A stretch of 12,898 nt of DNA from Lentisphaera sp. (GTDB taxonomy: Bacteria; Verrucomicrobiota; Lentisphaeria; Victivallales; GWF2-50-93), in the NCBI GenBank assembly GCA_020721745.1, contig DYMC01000059.1:1-12898 (forward strand), read 5' to 3'. Shown one piece after another: positions 6,727-12,898 of the stretch. The notes under the pieces are model-generated. The model was not told where the DNA came from and made no database searches. It was given only the letters and a program-made list of their open reading frames with translations. Positions within the stretch are counted from its first letter, which is position 1. Every line of letters starts with the position of its first letter. Both the position numbers and the translations under genes were made by a program.

Positions 6727-7362
6727 ATGACAACGACTGGGCAGGCTGAAATTCCGAAGGTCGAGCTGCTCCTTGCCTCAGCACACCAGGCTTCAGTCGT
6801 CTTAAGAAAACGCCGGGAGGTCCTGGTCCGTTCCGGCATCGACAAGGACTACCTTGGTACGGAGACTGTCCTCATGGCCTTTGCACTCCTCGGCGACCAC
6901 GACCGGGATGAGCTGGTTTCAGCGGTCCGTCCTCATTGGGGGCTCCTGCAATCCAAGGGTTTGGTGTATGGCCCCTTTGAAAAGGCACCCACCCCTGAAT
7001 TGCGGCTTCTCGCGCATATTCTCCCGCATGCCAAGGCCATTGTTTCGGTCTGGGAGCAGATCCGGGCGGTAGCAGATGCGCCGGCGCCGCCGGTCGATGT
7101 CTGGCAGTCGGCTTCGAGTGTACGTGGTCTTTGGGGGAGGAAGGCTTGTGTACGGTTTCGTGCCTGCAATGTTGATCACGTCTTTATAGAGCCGGATCCT
7201 GTCTTTGGGTTTCAGCCAGCGTTCCTGTCTCTCGACCCGGATGTCACAAGCACGGGGTCGTTCGCGTTTCCGATCGATAACGGCGCCATCGCTATCAGGA
7301 TGCGCGACCGCGACGGAACCATATACCGCCATGTGCTGTCGGTTTCGGTGGAGGCGATATGA
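6727..7362 (+). CDS. Hypothetical two-domain protein of cluster B
   Basis: ATG at 6727 is preferred because GGAGGGG (6714-6720) sits six bases upstream. In-frame TTG 6685, ATG 6691 and GTG 6724 are less well placed. The product has 211 residues, soluble, and not recognised. Residues 1-117 look alpha-helical, with many Leu and Ala. A Pro/Ala-rich hinge follows at 118-123. Residues about 135-211 look beta-rich (repeating short strands such as KACVRFRAC, HVFIEPD, AIAIRMRD and HVLSVSVEA), with C141 and C147 close together. The stop overlaps the start of the radical-SAM gene as ATGA (7359-7362), so the two proteins are probably made in step. A role as substrate or partner of the radical-SAM protein is inferred from position only. 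Confidence 0.75.
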   Translation: MTTTGQAEIPKVELLLASAHQASVVLRKRREVLVRSGIDKDYLGTETVLMAFALLGDHDRDELVSAVRPHWGLLQSKGLVYGPFEKAPTPELRLLAHILPHAKAIVSVWEQIRAVADAPAPPVDVWQSASSVRGLWGRKACVRFRACNVDHVFIEPDPVFGFQPAFLSLDPDVTSTGSFAFPIDNGAIAIRMRDRDGTIYRHVLSVSVEAI

Positions 7363-8006
7363 CGCTCAGGATCAACCAGGTGGCCTTCGGCCTTGGACGC
7401 GGGGTGCTGGGCGCGACCGGAAACCGTATGGGTGTCTGGACCCAGGGCTGTTCCCTTCCCAAGTGCCCTGGATGCGCATCCATGCATGCCCGGCCGCAAA
7501 ACGGCGGAAGGGAGATAAATATCGGACAATTGTTGGGCCTTGTCAGCGCTCAGGCGATCCCCCCTTCGGGTCTCACCATAAGCGGAGGAGAACCTACGGA
7601 CCAGGCACCTGAAGTGGAGGCCTTCATAAAGGCCTTCCGGGATCTCTTCCCCAAGGCCGAGGTCGTGCTCTACACAGGGCTTTGTTGGCAGGAGTTTTCA
7701 GGGCGGTTTCCGGTCTTGGCGGGTCTGGCGGATGTGATTGTCGCAGGACCCTATGTGCGGACGCTACCGGCGACCCCCCTTGCCGGTTCTGCCAATCAGG
7801 AGGTGATGCTCCTGACCCCTCTCGCAAGAAGGCTCTACGAGGGTTGGCGGAACTGGCCCATGCACCGGATGCAGGTCGGAAACGGAAAGGCCGGCGATCT
7901 CGTTACCGTCGGCATCCCCCACACCCTGAGGATGACCCGGGCCGCGGCGATGATCGGCGCGACCGGGGTTACATGGGACATGAACGAGGAGGCAGAAAGA
8001 CCATGA
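7359..8006 (+). CDS. NrdG-like radical-SAM protein with variant Cx4Cx2C motif
   Basis: The product has 215 residues. It resembles the single-cluster radical-SAM proteins related to the anaerobic ribonucleotide reductase activase NrdG. These use a [4Fe-4S] cluster and S-adenosylmethionine to form a 5'-deoxyadenosyl radical. Visible features are the WTQGC segment leading to cysteines C31, C36 and C39, SGGEP at 75-79 (SAM amino-group contact), VVLYTG at 102-107, and DVIVAGPYV followed by GSANQ. The cysteine spacing is Cx4Cx2C instead of the usual Cx3Cx2C, because of one extra residue. The codons here are in frame, so this is not a simple frameshift. The C-terminal ~55 residues extend beyond the short NrdG core. 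No NrdD-like partner is encoded nearby, so reductase activation is doubtful and a protein- or nucleotide-modifying role is more likely. It overlaps both neighbours by ATGA. Confidence 0.85.
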   Translation: MTLRINQVAFGLGRGVLGATGNRMGVWTQGCSLPKCPGCASMHARPQNGGREINIGQLLGLVSAQAIPPSGLTISGGEPTDQAPEVEAFIKAFRDLFPKAEVVLYTGLCWQEFSGRFPVLAGLADVIVAGPYVRTLPATPLAGSANQEVMLLTPLARRLYEGWRNWPMHRMQVGNGKAGDLVTVGIPHTLRMTRAAAMIGATGVTWDMNEEAERP

Positions 8007-9568
8007 ACAAGAAACTCATTTGTCCTACATGCGGTGAATCATTTGTAGACCATGACTTCTGCCCATACCACGGCTTGAGGCTTGTCCCTCAACAACTTGG
8101 CGAGTCGTCTGCCAAGCGCGAATTCTGTATGGAAAGCGAAGTTGGCATTCCAGCCGGGGCCGGTGTCACGCCATTGGACGATGAAGTGAATCCGGATAAG
8201 CCGGGCGACGCTGACGAGGATCGAACGGGCAAAATCGCAAAGATCATGAAACAGTTTGGGCTTCGCCGGGTCGCAGGCAGGGGCGCGCCTGACGCCGGCG
8301 CCATGGCACATGATGAAGGGCCGTCAGTTCTTCCGATGGAGGCGCGTGGACAGGGCTGGGCGATCGCCGGGCCTGTGCTGATCGACGCCGGGGTGGATCG
8401 CTGGCCTGTAGAGCGTCGGATAGGCGAGGAAGTGGTTTCCGGACGGTTCCACCGCTTTCACTCCGGGGCCCTGACCAACCACGACCTCTACGAAAGGCTC
8501 GGAAAGCGGGAAACCATGCATCTTCCCACGGTCTGGTTCCATGGAACCGTGGATAAGGACGGCACGCGGCTCGATTACGAGTTGTTGTCGCTTCCTGTGC
8601 CCGGGCAAGGCCTCAAGGAATGGCTCGCAGGGAGCAGGCCATCGGAACAGCGGGCCTTGCATCTATTGCCTCTCTTGGCGGAACTCCTGCGTGAGCTTGC
8701 GGCTTCGGGGGTCAGGCCCATCGTTTTCGAACCGGCCTGGCTCCTGATGTCTGAAGACAAAAAGGTGTGGCTTACTACGGCGGCGGCCCTGGCTGATGTG
8801 AACACGACTGGGGCCTATCACGTCGAATTCGAACACAGCGCCCTTCTGCCTCGTTCGTGGGCAGCGCCGGAGCTAACGCAGCAAGGCATGCTGCATGCCA
8901 ATTCAGCGGTTTTCTCCCTCGGACAGGTCCTTGCGCACGCAGTCTGGGGGAAACCATGTTCCCTGGATGAAATCCTGGCGGGCAGAGTCCCTTTCAAATC
9001 GGTCTCCGATCCTCGCCTTGCGTGGGTGATGATGGGTTGCCTCTGGCCGCGGGCTGCCGAACGCTGGACCGTGGAACAGGTCATTCAGGCCGCAGGATGT
9101 CACGATCTCCAGGAAATACCGGAGGCACCGCCCTGGGAGTCGCTTGCTCCCGGGGCGTCCGGCTCCGCTTTCGCCTTTGCGGGCGTCTCCTTCTGGCGCC
9201 TTGAGGACCTCCTTGCGAAAGCAGTCAGGCCGGAGCACTGGGACGAGGCCCTGGTAAGGATGGATGCGATACTCGACTGGGCAGAGGAAACGGCATGGGC
9301 GGGCCAGGTCGGTTTGTTGAGAAGGGCTATCGAGGAAGGCAGGAGTCCCGATTGGGTGCTCGTGGCCCTGACTCGCGCCGTCCTTCCCGACACCCCTCTG
9401 ACCTGGCGCACACTGGACCTCTCGGACGGCGAGGCGGCCCGGAGCCTTGCAGGTCTGGCGCAGAGGGCGCTTCGGGGGGAGAAAGGCCCCGAGGAGATGA
9501 TGCTCAAACTGTTCAACGCGGATCTAAGAGGGGCATTTACAGAAGTTTCTCATAAATCCCAAGCGTAA
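8003..9568 (+). CDS. Zinc-ribbon protein with degenerate protein-kinase domain (pseudokinase)
   Basis: The ATG at 8003 overlaps the preceding stop as ATGA and is preceded by GAGGAGG (7986-7992). The product has 521 residues. Residues 7-23 form a zinc ribbon C7-x2-C10 ... C20-x2-H23, with His in place of the usual last Cys. Residues about 24-110 are an acidic linker. Residues about 120-365 have the outline of a protein-kinase fold: a helix like that before the catalytic loop at LAELLRELAASGV, FEPAWLLM where kinases have LKPENILL, WAAPE (286-290) at the activation-segment end, FSLGQVL (304-310), and ERW (353-355). The HRD aspartate, the DFG motif and a clear glycine-rich loop are missing, so catalysis is unlikely. 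Residues about 395-521 are a helical C-terminal region of unknown type. It is probably a scaffold or sensor in the cluster B complex. Remote homology is judged by motif order only. Confidence 0.75.
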   Translation: MNKKLICPTCGESFVDHDFCPYHGLRLVPQQLGESSAKREFCMESEVGIPAGAGVTPLDDEVNPDKPGDADEDRTGKIAKIMKQFGLRRVAGRGAPDAGAMAHDEGPSVLPMEARGQGWAIAGPVLIDAGVDRWPVERRIGEEVVSGRFHRFHSGALTNHDLYERLGKRETMHLPTVWFHGTVDKDGTRLDYELLSLPVPGQGLKEWLAGSRPSEQRALHLLPLLAELLRELAASGVRPIVFEPAWLLMSEDKKVWLTTAAALADVNTTGAYHVEFEHSALLPRSWAAPELTQQGMLHANSAVFSLGQVLAHAVWGKPCSLDEILAGRVPFKSVSDPRLAWVMMGCLWPRAAERWTVEQVIQAAGCHDLQEIPEAPPWESLAPGASGSAFAFAGVSFWRLEDLLAKAVRPEHWDEALVRMDAILDWAEETAWAGQVGLLRRAIEEGRSPDWVLVALTRAVLPDTPLTWRTLDLSDGEAARSLAGLAQRALRGEKGPEEMMLKLFNADLRGAFTEVSHKSQA

Positions 9569-9579
9569 AGGAGACCGCC

Positions 9580-11001
9580 ATGTCCACAACAACGATATCC
9601 GTAAGCACGCTGGTTCTCGCCGTACCCGTGATCGCAGCGCTGGAGGGGATTCGTCGCTTGGAGGCGGCCTCCAGGGAGATGGACCGGCGTCGGAAAATCG
9701 GCAAGGCAAACAAGGCCATATCCGAGCAGGAGGAGCGCTTCCAGAAGGCGGTTTCGCGTCTCGACGATGCCGTCAGGCGCTTGCCTGATCTGAAACTGCG
9801 CACCCCCAAGTTACCTGCGATCAGTAGCAATGAGTCGCAGGGCCCGGAAATGCTCGAATCATATGTGAAACGGCTGACCGAAGAAGTAAATCGGTTTGAG
9901 GCTCAATTGGATGCCTCCATCGCGGAAGCCGAGCGTATACTCGACCGTCGTGTAAAAAAGGCCGCCACATGGCGTGCCGCTACGGACCTCGAACAGCAAT
10001 GCAAAATCCTCGAACAGCGATGTAGGGACCTTGCCCCACACGCTGGAGAAGTTTTCACCGTTCCAAGGATTGGGAAAAGGCCTCATGAAGACGCGGAACT
10101 GGAAGAGGTGGAGAGCTACCTCTCGGTACTCCGGGAAATGCACGAAGGATTGCGTCGTGGACATGACGCCCTGCGGAAACGGGTCGCATCCCTCGAGTCC
10201 GCCATGGCCCTGGCGGGCAAAGAATTAAAAACAGGTGCCGCCGAAGATGCCCTGTCCAGGCATCAAACGGAAAAGAAAGCGCGGGCGATCACAGAACTGC
10301 AGGCACATAGGGATAAAGAGCTTTGCAGGAACGGCCTGAGTCTCGATGATCTCTCTGACTCCCTGCGCGATCAGATCGCCTGGGCGATGGAGCAGGCTCA
10401 CCGGAACGATTATCGGGAGGACATCTCGCGATGGATCTCGCGCGAAAAACAGCGGCGGCGAGATGTCGCACGGGCACTCGATTTGCTTGGGACACCTCCC
10501 GTCCTGCTCCATGAGGATGCCGGTCTTACGAGGCGCTGGGAAAGTCTCGCCCAAAAACTTCAGCGCATCGCAGGGGGTCTCGATGACCTTACGACCAGCG
10601 TCGAGCGTGAATACGAGCAACTCAAAAACGATGCGCTCCTCATGGTCAACACCGGCCTTGCCAGGGCCGACTGGATCAGCGCCATGTACGCCGAAGGCTT
10701 CGAGGTCTTCGAGAACGGGGACGGCAAGGGGCTGGTCGTGGTCGATCTCGATCATCCGGAGACATGGCTCGATGTGACACCGCTCAAAGCGGAGGGCGGG
10801 GGTTTTGGAGCCATAATCGAGATGAAGACCGACGCCAAGGCACTTCCCGACGAGGCCAAGGTGACAGATGCCATCTGCGCCAAGCTCAAAAGGGCAGCAG
10901 TATCGGCCTTGCCCGAGGTTTCCACCAAGGCGGAGGAGGTCGATCGCAAAACCCGCATCGAGCGGGCGCGGCGTCCGAAAGCTCTGGCCCAGCGGCTGTA
11001 G
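9580..11001 (+). CDS. Long coiled-coil protein of cluster B
   Basis: The product has 473 residues. AAAGGAG at 9567-9573 precedes the ATG at 9580, and the previous stop is 11 bases upstream. A short hydrophobic N-terminal stretch (about 6-22) could be a weak membrane anchor or an amphipathic helix. Residues about 25-345 are dominated by charged heptad-like helix, rich in Glu, Arg, Lys and Leu, with breaks near 70-90 and 152-170. Residues about 346-445 look like a compact alpha/beta domain (GLARADWISAMYAEGFEVF, then GKGLVVVDL and FGAIIEMKTDA strands). The C-terminal tail (446-473) is strongly basic. I do not recognise a named family. It sits between the pseudokinase and the AAA+ unfoldase and may bridge them or form a filament or ring scaffold. 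Confidence 0.78.
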   Translation: MSTTTISVSTLVLAVPVIAALEGIRRLEAASREMDRRRKIGKANKAISEQEERFQKAVSRLDDAVRRLPDLKLRTPKLPAISSNESQGPEMLESYVKRLTEEVNRFEAQLDASIAEAERILDRRVKKAATWRAATDLEQQCKILEQRCRDLAPHAGEVFTVPRIGKRPHEDAELEEVESYLSVLREMHEGLRRGHDALRKRVASLESAMALAGKELKTGAAEDALSRHQTEKKARAITELQAHRDKELCRNGLSLDDLSDSLRDQIAWAMEQAHRNDYREDISRWISREKQRRRDVARALDLLGTPPVLLHEDAGLTRRWESLAQKLQRIAGGLDDLTTSVEREYEQLKNDALLMVNTGLARADWISAMYAEGFEVFENGDGKGLVVVDLDHPETWLDVTPLKAEGGGFGAIIEMKTDAKALPDEAKVTDAICAKLKRAAVSALPEVSTKAEEVDRKTRIERARRPKALAQRL

Positions 11002-11044
11002 GATTGGGCATAAGGAACTGCACAAATACGAAAGGAGTAATCCC

Positions 11045-12844
11045 ATGTCGAACATTCGTGTCCGTCTTGATGATGAACTTGCCGAAAACATCGTGCTCGC
11101 AGCCCAGGTATCGAGCTGCATCGTATTGGTGGGCCAACGCCAGTTCGACCGTTTCATGCTCGCCAAGCCTGAAGGCACACCCCGTATCCTCAGTCTCGAG
11201 CGGCTCTGCCACGAGAGTATTGCCGCCCGTGCAACCTGGGTGTTCGAACCGGCTCGGGGAAATGCGCTGCTCGCGTACATGAACGGGGAAGCGAAAATCA
11301 AGACGGCCCTGCCCACGGAACTCAACAACAAAAAGGGCCTCAAGCTGATCGAAGCGATTACGGCCTTTGCCGAGTTGAAGCCGGCGGATAACGAGACGCG
11401 CTTTGCCCTCGTGGTAAACGCAGGGTTGATGATAGTGGATCCCGCGGGGCCTCGCGACGAGGATTTCACGCTGATCCGGGCCATCGAGCATTTAGCCCGG
11501 GAAAGCGACCGCTCTCACGTACTGTTCCTGCGTGTACCACGCGCAACATCGCTTCCGGCCGCCATCCTGACGGCCCCGCAGGTCAGGACGGTCCACATCA
11601 ACGCCGCCTCGCGCGATGTCCGTTACACGTATTCGAAAGTTCGGTGCCAGGGGCTTGCCGAGCGCTGTGGGGTTGAACCCAGCTCTGTTGCCCAGACGCT
11701 TTCCAGCGCTACAGAGGACTGGACCTTAAACCAGATCGATGCACTTGTGCAGACCGCGGAGCGTCAGGACATCATGGAGCAACAGGATATCGAGGAAATG
11801 GCCCGTGCGGTGCGCATCGGCACCACTCACAGCCCTTGGGCGGGCGAGCGTATCAGGGCGGCCGTCAAGGGCGCACGGGAGGAGCTGTCAAAACGGGTGA
11901 TCGGTCAGCCGAAGGCGGTCGACTCCGTGGTGACGTCCCTACGCAGGGCGGTAACCGGCCTTTCGCATGCACACAAAAGCCAGGGGTCCCAGGCACCAAG
12001 GGCGATATTCTTCTTTGCCGGACCTACGGGAACGGGGAAAACCGAGCTTGCAAAGGCCGTGAGCCAGCTCGTGTTCGGACAGGAACAGCTCCTTCGATTC
12101 GATTGCGGAGAGCTCCGCCAGGAACACGCGGTGGCGCGCCTCATCGGGGCACCTCCAGGATATGTAGGATACGACCAGGGTGGCGAGCTGACCGAGGGGG
12201 TCCGATCGAAACCGAACAGCGTGGTGTTGTTCGACGAAATCGAGAAGGCCCATCCCAGGCTTCTTGACACATTGCTCGGGGTGCTGGACGACGGCCGCCT
12301 TACCTCAGGTCAGGGCGAAACGGCCTATTTCGGCCAGGCGATTCTGATCTTCACCTCGAACCTGGGGATGTACGAGGAAGTGGCTTCAGGAAACGGGAGG
12401 ATGACCAGGCGCCCGCTTTTCAATTACGATACCCCATTCGATATGATCGAGCGGGAGGTCAGGTCGTCCATTCGCGAGGAATTCGTGACCAGGCTCGGGC
12501 GCCCAGAACTCCTGGGGCGTTTCGGCGGCGCTGAATCCGTCACTGTCTTTGACTACCTGAGGGATCTTGAGAGGGTTTGTCGCAAGTTCGTGTCCAACAT
12601 CGCCGCCAGGGTAAAACGGCTGCATGGAGTCGAGCTGGTCGTGGATGACAAGGTGATCAAACGGGTGGTCTCGCTGATTCAATCACGCCCGGACGCACTC
12701 GTGCTCGGTGGAAGGGGTTTGGCCCTGGAACTCGACCGTGTGCTGACAAACCCGCTCTCTGACTACCTGTTCGACGAACCGGTCCGCGACCGCACACTGC
12801 ACGTTTCGCTCGATAGCGACAGGACGGTGTTCCTGAATCCGTGA
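11045..12844 (+). CDS. ClpA/ClpB-type AAA+ ATPase with degenerate N-terminal AAA-like domain
   Basis: The product has 599 residues. The start at 11045 follows AAAGGAG (11031-11037). An open frame continues upstream into the previous gene but has no comparable site. Residues about 275-599 match the second ATPase ring of Clp/Hsp100 unfoldases. They show Walker A GPTGTGKT (326-333), the substrate-gripping pore loop GYVGYD (372-377), Walker B VVLFDE (393-398), sensor 1 TSN (437-439), arginine finger R492, and a sensor-2 GGRG around R557 in the C-terminal small domain. Residues 1-260 resemble an AAA fold in layout (beta-strands around ALVVNAGLMIVD and HVLFLRVPRA, then a pattern like the end of a large subdomain) but have no Walker A, so this half is probably inactive and structural. 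Full ClpB is much longer and has two active rings. It probably remodels or unfolds a protein partner of cluster B. No ClpP-binding loop was identified. Confidence 0.9.
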   Translation: MSNIRVRLDDELAENIVLAAQVSSCIVLVGQRQFDRFMLAKPEGTPRILSLERLCHESIAARATWVFEPARGNALLAYMNGEAKIKTALPTELNNKKGLKLIEAITAFAELKPADNETRFALVVNAGLMIVDPAGPRDEDFTLIRAIEHLARESDRSHVLFLRVPRATSLPAAILTAPQVRTVHINAASRDVRYTYSKVRCQGLAERCGVEPSSVAQTLSSATEDWTLNQIDALVQTAERQDIMEQQDIEEMARAVRIGTTHSPWAGERIRAAVKGAREELSKRVIGQPKAVDSVVTSLRRAVTGLSHAHKSQGSQAPRAIFFFAGPTGTGKTELAKAVSQLVFGQEQLLRFDCGELRQEHAVARLIGAPPGYVGYDQGGELTEGVRSKPNSVVLFDEIEKAHPRLLDTLLGVLDDGRLTSGQGETAYFGQAILIFTSNLGMYEEVASGNGRMTRRPLFNYDTPFDMIEREVRSSIREEFVTRLGRPELLGRFGGAESVTVFDYLRDLERVCRKFVSNIAARVKRLHGVELVVDDKVIKRVVSLIQSRPDALVLGGRGLALELDRVLTNPLSDYLFDEPVRDRTLHVSLDSDRTVFLNP

Positions 12845-12880
12845 GCCTACGGCCAGGGTATTTGTTCCGTGCGGCAAATA

Positions 12881-12898
12881 GCCCCCGTCCATGGGGGC
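12881..12898 (+). terminator. Hairpin of probable intrinsic terminator of cluster B
   Basis: GCCCCC (12881-12886) pairs with GGGGGC (12893-12898) around a six-base loop, 37 bases after the last stop codon. The window ends at the foot of the stem, so the T run that would confirm a terminator cannot be seen. Confidence 0.55.

Noticed and set aside
7682..8002. In-frame upstream extension of the zinc-ribbon pseudokinase gene
   Set aside because: It overlaps the radical-SAM gene in another frame. The ATG at 8003 has an ATGA overlap, a good ribosome site and begins right before the zinc ribbon.
7359..8006. Genuine anaerobic ribonucleotide reductase activase or viperin-like enzyme
   Set aside because: No NrdD gene is adjacent, the cysteine spacing is unusual, and the sequence lacks viperin-family features that I could recognise.
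10868..11044. Upstream extension of the ClpB-like gene into the coiled-coil gene
   Set aside because: The extension is out-of-frame shadow of the previous gene, and ATG 11045 has an ideal AAAGGAG site.
10225..11484. Long minus-strand open frame (419 codons) opposite the coiled-coil and ClpB-like genes
   Set aside because: It lies antisense to two well-supported genes, has no ribosome site of note, and its length is a by-product of GC-rich codon bias.
11045..12844. Type VI secretion ClpV
   Set aside because: The protein is too short, its first AAA half lacks Walker A, and no sheath, Hcp or VgrG genes are present.

Overview
The window carries two tightly packed gene clusters, both read on the + strand, separated by about 350 bases of non-coding DNA. 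There is no rRNA, tRNA, CRISPR array, transposase or other recognisable mobile-element gene. Strong Shine-Dalgarno sites, frequent stop/start overlaps and GC-rich coding sequence suggest a GC-rich Gram-negative bacterium, perhaps a proteobacterium. A NrdG-like radical-SAM enzyme hints at low-oxygen growth. The taxon cannot be fixed from this sequence, and no housekeeping gene is present to anchor it.

Cluster A (about 100-4558) has three genes joined by stop/start overlaps. They are a small helical protein of unknown function, an NtrC-type response regulator, and a 754-residue protein. The NtrC-type regulator (receiver plus AAA+) has lost the GAFTGA sigma-54 contact motif. The 754-residue protein has a complete receiver domain in its middle and an R-x4-H motif typical of HEPN ribonucleases near its C-terminus. 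No histidine kinase is present. The simplest reading is a phospho-signalling module that controls a possible RNA-cleaving effector, plausibly a conflict or defence system. The end of this cluster is visibly AT-rich compared with the rest of the window.

Cluster B (about 4800-12898) has seven genes. In order they encode a 125-residue unknown protein, a DUF4407-like membrane/coiled-coil protein, a 211-residue unknown protein, a NrdG-like radical-SAM protein, and a zinc-ribbon protein with a degenerate protein-kinase fold. The last two are a long coiled-coil protein and a ClpA/ClpB-type AAA+ unfoldase whose N-terminal part looks like an inactive AAA domain. I do not recognise this set as a named system. 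It looks like a membrane-linked, ATP-driven multi-protein machine with a radical-SAM component.

The most unusual non-coding signal is a structured RNA-like element found twice. It sits in the same orientation just upstream of the ribosome binding sites of the first two genes of cluster B. The copies share a near-identical core with a GNRA-type hairpin, and they are enclosed by stems whose sequences differ completely but still pair. This suggests a cis-regulatory RNA such as a riboswitch or a protein-binding leader. A strong hairpin at the extreme right end probably begins the terminator of cluster B.
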